NCBI RefSeq assembly: GCF_004000255.1
Contig: NZ_RCIQ01000002.1
Span: 62,001 to 126,000, forward strand
DNA: 64,000 nt
Direction of reading: 5' to 3'
DNA from: Nioella ostreopsis
GTDB taxonomy: Bacteria > Pseudomonadota > Alphaproteobacteria > Rhodobacterales > Rhodobacteraceae
Notes under the pieces: model-generated
Database searches by the model: none
What the model was told of the DNA's origin: nothing
Seen by the model: the letters and a program-made list of their open reading frames with translations, nothing else
Shown here: positions 8,908 through 18,173 of the stretch, piece by piece
Numbering within the stretch: position 1 is the stretch's first letter
Layout of the letters: each line of letters begins with the position of its first letter
Made by a program: the position numbers and the translations under genes

Positions 8908-9969
8908 GTGAGCGTCAATCTGGGCGATCTGTGGGACGGAGCGTGGCGTGGGTTCGACACCGTGATCGACGTGCGCGCGCCCGCTGAGTTTGCCGAGGAT
9001 CACCTGCCCGGAGCAATCTCGCTTCCGGTTCTGTCGGATGAGGAACGCGCCCGCGTCGGCACGATCTACAAGCAGGTCAGCCCGTTCGACGCCCGCAAGA
9101 TTGGCGCGGCTTTGGTCGCCCGAAATGCAGCGCGGCACATCGAGACGCAGCTGATGGATAAACCCGGTGGCTGGCAGCCGCTGGTCTATTGCTGGCGCGG
9201 CGGGCAGCGGTCCAATTCCTTCGCCACCATCCTGCGCCAGATCGGCTGGCGGGTGGAAGTGTTGGAGGGCGGCTATCGCAGCTATCGGCGGGCGGTGGTC
9301 GATGCGCTCTATCACGGCGATCTGCCGTTCCGTCTGATCCGGCTGGATGGCAATACCGGTACCGCCAAAACCGCGCTTCTGGCGCTCATGAAGGACCGTG
9401 GGGTGCAGGTCGTGGACCTTGAGGGGCTGGCCGGACATCGCGGGTCAATCCTTGGGGCCGTTGCGGGGGGTCAACCGTCGCAGAAGGGATTTGAATCTGC
9501 CCTGATCACGGCTTTTCGGGGCTTCGATCCCGCCCGGCCCGTCGTGGTCGAGGCGGAATCGGCCCGGATCGGTGCGCTGCGCCTGCCGCCTGCCCTGTGG
9601 CACGCCATGATCCGCGCGCCGCGGGTCGAGGTCGAGGCCCCGGTGCCCGCTCGCGCGGCCTACCTTGCGCGCGCCTATGCCGATCTGCTGGCCGACCCGG
9701 CCGAACTGACGCGCCTTCTGGAAGGCCTGCGCGCCCTTGTTGGGGCCGAACGGGTGGCACAGTGGCGTGCCATGGTCGAGGCTAAGGATTGGCTGACGCT
9801 GGCCGAGGGGCTGGTGGTACACCACTACGACCCCGCCTATGCCCGTGCCCGCAAGCGCGATGACGCCCCGACCGCTGCGGTGGTCGAGGCCGAGGCGCTG
9901 ACAGATCAGGCCCTTCCCGCCATTGCGGACCGATTGGGGCAGGTTCTAGCGCAGGTCGATCCGGGGTGA
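8908..9969 (+). CDS. mnmH: tRNA 2-selenouridine synthase MnmH (SelU/YbbB)
   Basis: Replaces sulfur by selenium at the wobble 2-thiouridine of Lys, Glu and Gln tRNAs, via a geranylated intermediate, using selenophosphate. The N-terminal rhodanese domain has the active cysteine in YCWRGGQRSNS, and a C-terminal P-loop domain follows. The P-loop reads GNTGTAKT, with Ala where a classic Walker A has Gly. I prefer GTG 8908 (353 residues), nine bases after AGGGGG, over ATG 8866, which would overlap the preceding gene. It converges with and overlaps selD by 24 bases; SelD makes its selenium donor. Confidence 0.93.
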   Translation: MSVNLGDLWDGAWRGFDTVIDVRAPAEFAEDHLPGAISLPVLSDEERARVGTIYKQVSPFDARKIGAALVARNAARHIETQLMDKPGGWQPLVYCWRGGQRSNSFATILRQIGWRVEVLEGGYRSYRRAVVDALYHGDLPFRLIRLDGNTGTAKTALLALMKDRGVQVVDLEGLAGHRGSILGAVAGGQPSQKGFESALITAFRGFDPARPVVVEAESARIGALRLPPALWHAMIRAPRVEVEAPVPARAAYLARAYADLLADPAELTRLLEGLRALVGAERVAQWRAMVEAKDWLTLAEGLVVHHYDPAYARARKRDDAPTAAVVEAEALTDQALPAIADRLGQVLAQVDPG

Positions 9970-12111
9970 TCCATCGGTGATCTCGCCGATCTCGGTGACA
10001 GGCTCCCCGATATGCTGAAAGTCTCGCATCAGTTGATTGGCTTTGTCCGCCGGCACGGCCGCCAGCAACCCGCCAGAGGTCTGCGGATCGAACAGGATCG
10101 GGTCCGCGAGCCCGTTCAGGGCCCCCAGCACAGCCGCTTCGTTCGCGCCATGGATGGTAGATCGCAGACCCGTGGCCAGCAGCGCAGTCGCGCCAGGCAG
10201 AACCGGGACGCTGGCCTGATCCAGCCGGGCCGCGACGCCCGACGCCTCGCAGATATTCAGCAGATGCCCGGCAAGGCCAAAGCCGGTCACATCGGTCATC
10301 GCGGTCGCATGTGGGGCAAGGATGCGGGCCGCGTCACCAGAGCTTGTGGCCATCTGGTCCCAGGCCCCGGCCACCACGCCCCCCGGCGCGCGCAGTTGCA
10401 TCTCTGCCGCCAGAATGACGCCCGTGCCTAGCGCTTTGGTCAGCAACAGCCGGTCTCCGGGCCGCGCCCCCGCCAGCGTGATCGCAGGCCCGTCCAGCAG
10501 ACCCGCCACCGTAAAGCCGATGGTCAGCTCATCGCCCATGGAGCTGTGCCCGCCGACGATCTCGGCCCCCTCTGCCGCAAAGACCGCCGCCGCCTCCGCC
10601 ATGATCTCGGCCATCCAGCGGGCTTGCAGATCGGCTGAGAGGCGTGGCAGGATCAGCGTCGCAAGGGCCGCCTGAGGTTCTGCCCCCATGGCCCAACAAT
10701 CCCCAAGCGCATGAATGGCGGCAATCCGCGCCTGCAGGGCATGGTCGATTGTAAAGCCGCGCAGATGGTCCGTGGTCAGGATCTGCCGTGCCGCCCCGAT
10801 TTGCAGAACGGCCGCGTCATCCCCGGGCCGCGACAGGACATCCGTCCGGGTCCCTGACGGCAGGGTCGAGAGCGAGGATTTCAGACTGCCCGGCCCCAGC
10901 TTGGCCCCGCAGCCGCCGCACATGGGTTTGTCGCCAAGCGTTTCCCGGACGCCTTTTACCAGTTCTCGGGGCAGGCGCGGCGATGCCATCGGCGACAGGT
11001 CGCGGAACTTATCCATGAACCGCTGGTCGATCCGGTCCTTCCAGCGCCACAACGCGGACCCGGCCCCGACGAGCCCACCTTTTTCGGCCAACGCCCGTTT
11101 GCTGCCCAGGGAAATCAGCTTGAGGTAATCGCGCTGTGGCCGGAAGGGCAGCAGGTCATCCTCTCGCCCCATGGCCAGAGCCCGCAAATTACGCAGCAGG
11201 ACAGGGGCGGCGCGCACGGCATAAACACCGGCCTTGGGGCGCGGATCGAAGGCCAGATCGGCGCAATCCCCGGCGGCGAAAACCTCCGGATGAGACACCG
11301 AGCGCAAGTGCCGATCGACGGTGATGCACCCCTCATGCAGGGTCAGACCGGTTTCTGCAAGCCAGCCATGGGGGCGGGCCCCGGCAACGCCAAGGGTAAA
11401 AGCAGAGGGCAAGACGCTGCCCGATGCGAGAGTGACATTGGCCGGGGAAATCTCGGCAATCGTCTCTCTCGGCATAAGTTGGACGCCGGCCTTGGCAAGC
11501 TCTGCCAGCAATCGCGCGCGGGCCTTCGGGTGCATGCCGTCGAGGATGTCTCCCTTGTCGATCAGGGTCACGTCCGCAGCACCCGTTGCGGTTCTCAGCC
11601 GGAACACCGCCGCAAGCGCCAGTTCCGCTCCGGCCACACCAGCCCCGATCACCGTCACCGGCCCGCCGCCACCCTCGACAAACCGGGCCCAGGCATCCGC
11701 AAAACGGTCAAGCGGTTTCGCGGCGATACCATGGGAGTCGAATCCGCTTATCTCGGGCATCCGGCTGTGAATGCCGATATCCACGGATAAAAGATCATAG
11801 CCGATCGGGGCCCGATCCGGGACCGTCACCTGCCGCGCGACAGGGTCGATCCCGGTGGCTTCTCCGATCACCAGCCGCGCGCCCGCGAACCGGGCCAGTT
11901 TGACCAGATCAATATCAAGCGCCGACCGTGCGTAATGCCCTGCCACATGGCCGGGCAACATGCCGGAATATGGCGCCGTCGGTCCGGGGTTGATCAGCGT
12001 CAGCCGGACACCGGGGAGGGGCCGCATGCCCCAGGCCTTCAGCACCAGCGCATGGGTATGGCCGCCACCCACAAGCACGATATCCGTTACGATTGGCAGG
12101 GCCGGTCCCAT
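9946..12111 (-). CDS. selD: Selenide, water dikinase SelD with N-terminal FAD/NAD(P) oxidoreductase domain (fusion)
   Basis: 721-residue two-domain protein. Residues 1 to about 365 form a pyridine-nucleotide-disulfide oxidoreductase module of the NDH-2-like type (VLVGGGHTHALVL at the N-terminus, second nucleotide site VIGAGVAGAELAL, AAGDCADL for FAD). The rest is SelD (CGGCGAKLG with the catalytic Cys and Lys; GGHSSMGDE; DPQTSGGLL). Such fusions are known in alphaproteobacteria and cyanobacteria; the oxidoreductase may prepare reduced selenium, which is inference. ATG 12111 has GAGG six bases upstream; the reading frame continues to 12204 without a better site. No selA, selB or selenoprotein gene is in this window, so tRNA modification by MnmH is the visible use. 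Confidence 0.94.
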   Translation of the reverse strand: MGPALPIVTDIVLVGGGHTHALVLKAWGMRPLPGVRLTLINPGPTAPYSGMLPGHVAGHYARSALDIDLVKLARFAGARLVIGEATGIDPVARQVTVPDRAPIGYDLLSVDIGIHSRMPEISGFDSHGIAAKPLDRFADAWARFVEGGGGPVTVIGAGVAGAELALAAVFRLRTATGAADVTLIDKGDILDGMHPKARARLLAELAKAGVQLMPRETIAEISPANVTLASGSVLPSAFTLGVAGARPHGWLAETGLTLHEGCITVDRHLRSVSHPEVFAAGDCADLAFDPRPKAGVYAVRAAPVLLRNLRALAMGREDDLLPFRPQRDYLKLISLGSKRALAEKGGLVGAGSALWRWKDRIDQRFMDKFRDLSPMASPRLPRELVKGVRETLGDKPMCGGCGAKLGPGSLKSSLSTLPSGTRTDVLSRPGDDAAVLQIGAARQILTTDHLRGFTIDHALQARIAAIHALGDCWAMGAEPQAALATLILPRLSADLQARWMAEIMAEAAAVFAAEGAEIVGGHSSMGDELTIGFTVAGLLDGPAITLAGARPGDRLLLTKALGTGVILAAEMQLRAPGGVVAGAWDQMATSSGDAARILAPHATAMTDVTGFGLAGHLLNICEASGVAARLDQASVPVLPGATALLATGLRSTIHGANEAAVLGALNGLADPILFDPQTSGGLLAAVPADKANQLMRDFQHIGEPVTEIGEITDGSPRIDLR

Positions 12112-12213
12112 CTGTTCCCTCATCTCGTGGCAGGCTCGCCATAGCGTGTCTCGGCCAGCAGTGGCACCCCGCGCATGGTCGCGACAAGGTAAACACTTCG
12201 TCACACTACTCCC

Positions 12214-12260
12214 ATTAACCTTAACGCGCCCGCCCTTTCAGCTTGGCACAAATACCTCAG
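12214..12260 (-). repeat. Dispersed ~48-bp repeat, copy B
   Basis: Second copy of the repeat at 895-943, with the same ATTAACCTTAACGCGCC, GCCCTTTCA, CTTGGC and AAATACCTC blocks. It lies downstream of truA and upstream of selD, both on the minus strand. In both copies the element follows the 3' end of a minus gene in the same orientation. Confidence 0.6.
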
Positions 12261-12281
12261 GGGAGTCGCCTGAAAGGCGGC

Positions 12282-12296
12282 GGGGGCAGCGCCCCC
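12282..12296 (-). terminator. GC hairpin downstream of truA
   Basis: GGGGGC-AGC-GCCCCC forms a six-pair stem with a three-base loop, seven bases beyond the truA stop on the minus strand. There is no T-tract, so it may be a processing or Rho-related structure rather than a classic terminator. Confidence 0.4.
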
Positions 12297-12303
12297 ATGC
12301 CCG

Positions 12304-13077
12304 CTATCCACCCGCGAAAACAGGTTCCGGGTAGCACACATGATTCAGATAGAGCCCTTCCGGAGGGCTGACCGGTCCGCAGGCCGCCCGGTCCCGGGCC
12401 TCCAACGCGGCCCTGACGTCCTCGGGCGCCCAAGACCCGGCCCCGACCCGTTCCAGCGTGCCGATGATCGAGCGCACCTGATTGTGCAGGAAGGACCGCG
12501 CCCGCAGGTGAAACCGGAACTCGTTGCCATAGGGGTAGGCAACCTGTTCGATCCTGATCTCGTCCAGCGTCTTGACCGGGCTTGCCGCCTGACAGATCGT
12601 GGCGCGGAAGGTGGTGAAATCATGCTTGCCGATCAGGTGCCTGGCCCCTTCGCGCATGGCCTCCACATCAAGCCGGTTCTTGACCTGCCAGACCTTGCCG
12701 ACATCATGGGTCATCGGTGCCCGCCGTGAAATCAGACGGAAAAGATACTGCCGTTCCAGCGCTGAAAACCGGGCGTGCCAATCGTCGGCCACGCGGGCGG
12801 CGGCAACGACGGCGACCGGTTGCGGCTTGAGGTGGTAATTCACCGCCTCTGTCAGGCGAAACAGATCCCACTCACGGGCCATATCGCAGTGGGCAACCTG
12901 GCCAAGCGCATGGACGCCCGCATCGGTACGGCCAGCGGTTGCAATCGAAGGCACATCCGGTTCGAGCCGGGACAAAGCCGTTTCAACGGCCCCCTGAACC
13001 GAGGGCTGGTCGGGTTGGCGCTGCCATCCAGCGAAGGGCCGGCCATCATATTCTATCAAAAGCGCATAGCGGGGCAT
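12304..13077 (-). CDS. truA: tRNA pseudouridine synthase A
   Basis: 257 residues. Isomerises uridines 38-40 in the anticodon arm of tRNAs to pseudouridine. The catalytic aspartate is Asp52 in [10 protein letters not shown], and the N-terminal [17 protein letters not shown] is diagnostic of TruA. Length and ends are normal. The ATG at 13077 is preceded by only a weak GGA. It is divergent from the YcjX gene (56-base gap). Confidence 0.95.
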   Translation of the reverse strand: MPRYALLIEYDGRPFAGWQRQPDQPSVQGAVETALSRLEPDVPSIATAGRTDAGVHALGQVAHCDMAREWDLFRLTEAVNYHLKPQPVAVVAAARVADDWHARFSALERQYLFRLISRRAPMTHDVGKVWQVKNRLDVEAMREGARHLIGKHDFTTFRATICQAASPVKTLDEIRIEQVAYPYGNEFRFHLRARSFLHNQVRSIIGTLERVGAGSWAPEDVRAALEARDRAACGPVSPPEGLYLNHVCYPEPVFAGG

Positions 13078-13133
13078 GGGCTTCCGCTACCGCAAAGCGG
13101 GTGAAAGGGCAATCGGCCCTGTAAACCGCCACC

Positions 13134-14594
13134 ATGAATGCCTATTCTCTGATCCATTGGGTTTCGCAAAGGACAGATCGTTTGGTCATTGGTGCCATAT
13201 CCGACACTCTGGGCCGCGGCGTGGAAAGCGTTGGCTCCGCCATTTCCGAGACGTTTTTCGAACCGGTGATCCGCCTGGGGGTCACGGGGCTGTCGCGTGC
13301 GGGCAAGACGGTGTTCATCACCTCGCTTGTGGCCAATCTGCTGGACCGGGGGCGGATGCCGGGACTGCAAGCCGCCAGCTCCGGGCGCATTCAGGCGGCG
13401 TTCCTGCAACCGCAGCCGGATGATACGGTGCCGCGCTTCGACTATGAAACCCATCTGGCGGCGCTGACCGGGCGCAATCCACACTGGCCGCAATCGACCC
13501 GCGCTGTTTCGGAACTGCGGCTGTCGCTTCGGGTTCAGCCCTCTGGTCTGTTGTCGGGCCTCTCCGGCCCGCGCACGGTTCATATCGACATCGTGGACTA
13601 TCCGGGCGAATGGCTGCTGGATCTGTCGCTGCTGGACCAAAGCTACGACCAGTGGAGCGCCGACACCCTGTCACGGGCCGAACATCGCGATCTGGCGCGC
13701 CCGTTCTGGTCCCTGATCGAAGCCACGGAAGGCAGAGCAAATCTGGAAGAAGCCACTGCGCAGGCCCTGGCGCGGAGCTTCACCGCCTATCTGAACGAGG
13801 CCCGTGAGGCGGGCTTTTCCGATTGCACCCCCGGCCGGTTCCTGCTGCCCGGAGAGCTGGAGGGCAGCCCGGTTCTGACCTTTGCGCCGCTGCCTCCCGG
13901 TGACGCCCCGCGAGGCAGTCTGCGCCGTGAGATGGCGCGCCGGTTCGAGGCGTACAAGGCGCAGGTCGTGAAACCCTTCTTCCGCAACCACTTCGCCCGG
14001 ATCGACCGGCAGGTGGTGCTGGTCGACGCGCTTGGCGCGATCCATTCCGGCCCGCAGGCGGTCGAGGATCTGCGCCGCGCGATGGCGGGCATTCTGGGGG
14101 CGTTTCGGCCCGGGCGGAATTCCTTCCTGTCGGCGATCATGGGCAAGCGGGTCGAGAAGATCCTCTTCGCCGCCACCAAGGCCGACCATCTGCACCACAG
14201 CCAGCACCCGCGCCTGACCGCGATCATGGAGGCCTTGCTGCGCGATGCCCGCGACCGGGCGGATTTCGCCGGGGCGAAGACGCAGGCCATGGCCCTGGCC
14301 GCGTTGCGGGCCACGATCGAGGAAACAAGAACCCACAACGGCAAGGAACTGGACCTTGTGCGCGGGACACTCCTGGACAGTGGCAAGCAGGCGGCGTTCC
14401 ACCCCGGCGAATTGCCCGAAGACCCCGGCCACCTTCTGGCCCCGGCCCGGAAGGGCGAGACCGCCTGGCTCGACGCCGACTATTCGGTGATGCGCTTCGC
14501 GCCCGCCGAACTGACCCTGAAACCCGGTGAAGGTCCGCCGCATATCCGGCTGGACCGTGCCGCCGAATTCCTGTTGGGGGACAAGCTGGCATGA
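13134..14594 (+). CDS. ycjX: YcjX family P-loop GTP-binding protein (DUF463)
   Basis: 486 residues. The P-loop GLSRAGKTVFIT lies near residue 46, and VHIDIVDYPGEWLLDLSLL near residue 145 is a switch-II-like DxxG region characteristic of DUF463. E. coli YcjX belongs to the phage-shock-protein neighbourhood; the molecular role is unresolved. The start overlaps nothing and lacks a clear Shine-Dalgarno sequence. The stop overlaps the next ATG (ATGA, 14591-14594), so this and the YcjF-like gene are translationally coupled. No pspA or pspF is present in the window. Confidence 0.85.
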   Translation: MNAYSLIHWVSQRTDRLVIGAISDTLGRGVESVGSAISETFFEPVIRLGVTGLSRAGKTVFITSLVANLLDRGRMPGLQAASSGRIQAAFLQPQPDDTVPRFDYETHLAALTGRNPHWPQSTRAVSELRLSLRVQPSGLLSGLSGPRTVHIDIVDYPGEWLLDLSLLDQSYDQWSADTLSRAEHRDLARPFWSLIEATEGRANLEEATAQALARSFTAYLNEAREAGFSDCTPGRFLLPGELEGSPVLTFAPLPPGDAPRGSLRREMARRFEAYKAQVVKPFFRNHFARIDRQVVLVDALGAIHSGPQAVEDLRRAMAGILGAFRPGRNSFLSAIMGKRVEKILFAATKADHLHHSQHPRLTAIMEALLRDARDRADFAGAKTQAMALAALRATIEETRTHNGKELDLVRGTLLDSGKQAAFHPGELPEDPGHLLAPARKGETAWLDADYSVMRFAPAELTLKPGEGPPHIRLDRAAEFLLGDKLA

Positions 14595-15598
14595 GCGACC
14601 GCAAAGGCCCCGTCCTGATCGAGCTGGACGACACCCCCGCAGAAGGCCCCGCCGCCGCGCCGCCGGTGCCGGATCTGGACATGCCCGCCCCCACGGGCCG
14701 CGCGATGCAGACCGTGGCGACATTGGCCGCGCGCAAACCTTCGCGACTGGCGCGCCTCTTCTGGGGGTCGCTGACGGCGCTTCTCGGCTTTGTGGTTTCT
14801 TTGACTGCGTGGAATTTCGTGACCGGGCTGCTGACAGCGAACCCGGTTCTGGGCTGGATCGCGACCGGGTTGATCGGTCTGTTCGTCCTTGCGGCCCTGC
14901 TAGTCGCGTTGCGCGAGGCGGCATCGTTCTTCAGCCTCGGGCGATTGGACAGTTTGCAGAAGTCAGCCGAGTCGGCGCTGGCCACGGGCGACCTCAAGGC
15001 CGCGCAAAAGGTGTCGGATGACCTGATGACGCTTTATCGCGGAAGACCGGAACTGCGCTTGGGACAAGAGGCGATGATGGCGCGCAAGGGCGATGTGTTC
15101 GATGCGGACACCGCCCTGCACCTGGCCGAGGATCAGCTGCTGGCCCCGCTCGATGCCCTCGCTCGCGCAGAGGTCGAGGCTGCTGCCCGGCAAGTGGCGA
15201 CTGTTACCGCTCTGGTCCCGCTGGCCCTGGCCGATGTGGTGGCGGCCCTGACCGCGAACCTGCGGATGATCCGGCGCATCGCGGAAATCTACGGGGGCCG
15301 CGCTGGCACGCTTGGCGCGTGGCGCCTGACACGCACGGTGATCACCCATCTGGTTGCGACCGGCATGGTGGCCGTCGGCGATGACATGTTGGAGCCGATC
15401 ATCGGCAGCGGCCTGATCGGCAAGATCTCTCGCCGCTTCGGAGAGGGCGTCGTCAATGGCGCGCTGACCGCGCGCGTGGGTGTCGCCGCGATGGAGGTCT
15501 GCCGCCCGCTGCCGTTCCGCAAGGCAACCCGGCCCTCCGTCACCGGGCTTGTGCGCCGGGCACTGTCGGGGCTGTTCAGCAAGGCGGACGCCGCGTGA
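14591..15598 (+). CDS. ycjF: YcjF family inner-membrane protein (TIGR01620, DUF697)
   Basis: 335 residues. Two hydrophobic segments at about residues 56-78 and 87-107 (LFWGSLTALLGFVVSLTAW and VLGWIATGLIGLFVLAALLVAL) are followed by a helical DUF697 domain with MIRRIAEIYGGRAG. The N-terminal 40 residues are Pro/Ala-rich and probably disordered. The protein is paired with YcjX here, as in many proteobacteria. It is coupled to the next gene by a GTGA overlap. The exact role is unknown. Confidence 0.83.
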   Translation: MSDRKGPVLIELDDTPAEGPAAAPPVPDLDMPAPTGRAMQTVATLAARKPSRLARLFWGSLTALLGFVVSLTAWNFVTGLLTANPVLGWIATGLIGLFVLAALLVALREAASFFSLGRLDSLQKSAESALATGDLKAAQKVSDDLMTLYRGRPELRLGQEAMMARKGDVFDADTALHLAEDQLLAPLDALARAEVEAAARQVATVTALVPLALADVVAALTANLRMIRRIAEIYGGRAGTLGAWRLTRTVITHLVATGMVAVGDDMLEPIIGSGLIGKISRRFGEGVVNGALTARVGVAAMEVCRPLPFRKATRPSVTGLVRRALSGLFSKADAA

Positions 15599-16491
15599 CC
15601 GGGGATCGCCCGCTTTTGGGCATCCTCTTCATGCTGGGGTTTTGCGTTCTGATCCCGTTTGGTGACGCGCTGGCCAAGATGCTTGGCGATACCGTGCCGC
15701 TGATCGTTCTGGTGCTGGTGCGCTTCGGGGCTCAGGCGCTGCTGCTGGTGCCGATGGTCTGGTTGACGGGCAGCACCCTGAGGATGAGCCCGCGCGCCTT
15801 GCGGCTGACGGCCTTTCGCTCGATCCTGCAAATCCTGGGCATTTCCTTCATGTTCCTCAGCCTGCGCTATCTGCCGCTGGCCGATGCGGTGGCGATTGCC
15901 TTCGTGATGCCTTTCATCATGCTGATCATGGGCCATTTCATCCTTGGCGAGGAGGTCGGCATCCGCCGGATCGCCGCCTGTGGCGTGGGGTTCGTCGGCA
16001 CGCTGATGGTGATCCAGCCAAGCTTTGCCGAGGTGGGCTGGATTGCCACGCTGCCCTTGTCGGTGGCCTTCATCTTTGCGCTGTTCATGCTGATCACCCG
16101 GCAGATCGCGAAAGAGGCCGATCCACTAGCGTTGCAGGCCGTGGGCGGCATGGTCGGTGTTCCGATCCTGCTGGCGGTGTTGTTGCTGCCAATAGACCTG
16201 CCGGACCTGACCCCCGGTTGGCCTTCGGGCGCAGAGGCATGGCTGCTGGTGGCCATGGGCGTGCTTGGCACGGTCGCGCATCTGCTGATGACGTGGTCGC
16301 TGCGCTTTGCGCCTTCGGCCACGCTGGCCCCGATGCAGTATCTGGAAATCCCGGTGGCGACGCTTCTGGGGCTGATCTTCTTCGACGATCTGCCCGATGG
16401 CCTGGCCGCTGTGGGGATTGCGCTGACCGTGGGGGCAGGGCTCTACATCATCTGGCGCGAACGGGTCACCTCCCGCGCGCACGTGGTGTAA
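15595..16491 (+). CDS. EamA/DMT family transporter
   Basis: 298 residues with ten predicted membrane helices in two EamA repeats (about residues 7-140 and 150-292), the layout of drug/metabolite exporters. The first repeat ends with the usual glycine-rich E-E-x-G block (LGEEVGIRRIAACGVGFVGTLMV). The GTG start overlaps the stop of the YcjF-like gene, so it is probably the third gene of that operon. It overlaps the convergent monooxygenase gene by 26 bases. Substrate unknown; a second, unrelated-looking EamA protein is at 39619-40455. Confidence 0.88.
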   Translation: MTGDRPLLGILFMLGFCVLIPFGDALAKMLGDTVPLIVLVLVRFGAQALLLVPMVWLTGSTLRMSPRALRLTAFRSILQILGISFMFLSLRYLPLADAVAIAFVMPFIMLIMGHFILGEEVGIRRIAACGVGFVGTLMVIQPSFAEVGWIATLPLSVAFIFALFMLITRQIAKEADPLALQAVGGMVGVPILLAVLLLPIDLPDLTPGWPSGAEAWLLVAMGVLGTVAHLLMTWSLRFAPSATLAPMQYLEIPVATLLGLIFFDDLPDGLAAVGIALTVGAGLYIIWRERVTSRAHVV

Positions 16492-17647
16492 GCGCGGGCA
16501 TCGGCGGGACAAGGTCGCCACAGACCAGCCGGGTCAAGAGTTTCGGGACCGGCCAGCTACGCGAAAGCGGGGCTAGCACGCGATCCCGGATGACCGGCAA
16601 CACCTGGCTATCAGACTGATATTGCGGCGTGAAGGATGCGCTGAGCGCCTGATAGGTGGCGACATGCCAACGCCGCGCCCCGGCATAGAGGCGTAACGCG
16701 TCCTCACCCGACGAAACACGCAGCGCCCGACTCAGGGCACAGGCATCCAGCAACGCCATGTTGGCCCCCTGTCCCAATTGCGGGCTGGTCCTGTGGGCCG
16801 CGTCGCCGATATGGACGATGCCGTCGCCATAGGGTCTGGCGAGCGACCCGTGGCTATAGCTGGCGAAGGTGAAAGCGTCATGCCCGTCGAGCCAGCCGAG
16901 GAACGGGGCAAAGTCGGGCCAGAGGGCTGAGACGTCCGCGCGCCATGTCTCGAACCTCGTGCGTCTCCATTCGTCAAAACCTGACACGGGAAGCGAATAG
17001 AAGATGGCAGCCAGCCTTTGCCACGGCTGATCCGGCATGGCCCCCACGGGGAGGACGCCGAGCATGCGATCGGCCCTCCGGTAGCACTGGGTCAGGCGGT
17101 CGGATGGCAGCTTGCTGTCCTCGGGCCAGGGGACGGTGGCCCAGACAGCGCCATAGGGCAGGGGACGGCTGATGAGCGGGGAAAGATGCGATCCCGCCCC
17201 GCAGGCATCGACGATCAGGTCGAACGGGTCTGACAGCCGGTCGCTAAACCGAAGCGCCTGCCCCTCGCGCCCCAGAACCCGATGCGAGGGCACCAGCCGC
17301 GCACCGGCATCCTGTGCCGCGTCAAGAAGCAGGGAGAACAGCGTTGCGCGATGAATGCCAAGGCCCTTGCGATCCGGGGCGTGACCGTAGCTGACAGACA
17401 GAACGACGCGATGGTTTTCGGCCTCGTGCCCGAACATCGACGCGATCTGTGCCCCGAGGCGGCGTGCCTTGTCGCCCACGCCGATCCTGTCGAGCACGGA
17501 CAGACCGACGGGCTGGATCACGAGGCCAGATCCCACCGGCTGCGGTGCGTCGAACTGGTCGACAACCGTGACCGAGTGACCGTCGCGCGCCAGAAGCGCC
17601 GCTGCCGCCAACCCACCGATTCCAGCGCCTGCAATTCCGATTTTCAT
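16466..17647 (-). CDS. FAD-dependent aromatic-ring monooxygenase (PHBH fold)
   Basis: 393 residues. The FAD dinucleotide-binding motif GAGIGGLAAAALLARDGHSV is at the N-terminus, and GDAAHRTSPQLGQGANMAL, the second FAD (GD) motif of flavin hydroxylases, lies near residue 285. This family includes salicylate hydroxylase, kynurenine 3-monooxygenase and UbiH-like enzymes; substrate not assignable. I chose ATG 17647 because the FAD motif starts at once; the open frame to 17755 adds an unrelated Arg-rich leader. The C-terminus is mildly Arg-rich. Confidence 0.85.
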   Translation of the reverse strand: MKIGIAGAGIGGLAAAALLARDGHSVTVVDQFDAPQPVGSGLVIQPVGLSVLDRIGVGDKARRLGAQIASMFGHEAENHRVVLSVSYGHAPDRKGLGIHRATLFSLLLDAAQDAGARLVPSHRVLGREGQALRFSDRLSDPFDLIVDACGAGSHLSPLISRPLPYGAVWATVPWPEDSKLPSDRLTQCYRRADRMLGVLPVGAMPDQPWQRLAAIFYSLPVSGFDEWRRTRFETWRADVSALWPDFAPFLGWLDGHDAFTFASYSHGSLARPYGDGIVHIGDAAHRTSPQLGQGANMALLDACALSRALRVSSGEDALRLYAGARRWHVATYQALSASFTPQYQSDSQVLPVIRDRVLAPLSRSWPVPKLLTRLVCGDLVPPMPALTPRARGR

Positions 17648-17777
17648 CCGCGCGCCCCGACCCCTTCGCCGCCGCCCCATGCTCCGAAAAGGGCCGGTCC
17701 AGTCCAGAGATGCTTGACCGATCCGGGCGTTCAGCGCAACCTGAACGGGTTTCAATCATCAATTTCAGGAGAATACC

Positions 17778-18086
17778 ATGAGTTGGAGTAGCCTGTCCGG
17801 GGCCAGCAAAGCGGCCCTGATCTTCGCGGTCCTTGGCTTCGTCATCAGCTTCACGACCTTGTCCACCAGTTCGATCAACGGTGTGCGGACCTGTTCCTAC
17901 ATGGATTACGGTGCGCTTCTGTTCGGGGCGCTGGCGATGCTGGCAGGGTCATCCGGGCTGATGCGGGTGCGGGATCTGGCGCCTGATGCGCGCACCCTGA
18001 ACCTGGTTGTCTGTGTGGCGGCCGATGTTGTCGGCGTGGTCCATATCCTGCGTGGCATCGGCATGGTCGGCGGCCCCTGCGGCTGA
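17778..18086 (+). CDS. Small three-to-four-helix membrane protein, unknown function
   Basis: 102 residues, mostly hydrophobic: helices at about 11-30, 45-60 and 77-97. Start ATG 17778 follows AGGAG by six bases. It is divergent from the monooxygenase gene and convergent with the haemoglobin gene. I recognise no family; a cysteine pair (about residues 38 and 101) could lie on the same side of the membrane. Confidence 0.7.
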   Translation: MSWSSLSGASKAALIFAVLGFVISFTTLSTSSINGVRTCSYMDYGALLFGALAMLAGSSGLMRVRDLAPDARTLNLVVCVAADVVGVVHILRGIGMVGGPCG

Positions 18087-18097
18087 CCTCGCCACCG

Positions 18098-18156
18098 GGC
18101 GCGGGCAAGATTTTTGAAAAATCTTGAAAGGATCTTGCAAGATCCTTCCCCGCGCC
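18098..18156. terminator. Convergent-gap element: outer stem enclosing two perfect palindromes
   Basis: Inner inverted repeats are CAAGATTTTT-G-AAAAATCTTG (18106-18126) and AAGGATCTTGCAAGATCCTT (18128-18147, perfect 20-bp palindrome). Outer arms GGCGCGGG (18098-18105) and CCCGCGCC (18149-18156) are complementary. It is placed between convergent genes (small membrane protein, plus; haemoglobin, minus), and shares architecture but not sequence with 1038-1094 and 36781-36882. A bidirectional terminator is the likely role. Confidence 0.7.
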
Positions 18157-18173
18157 TGCCGGACTGTTGCGCG

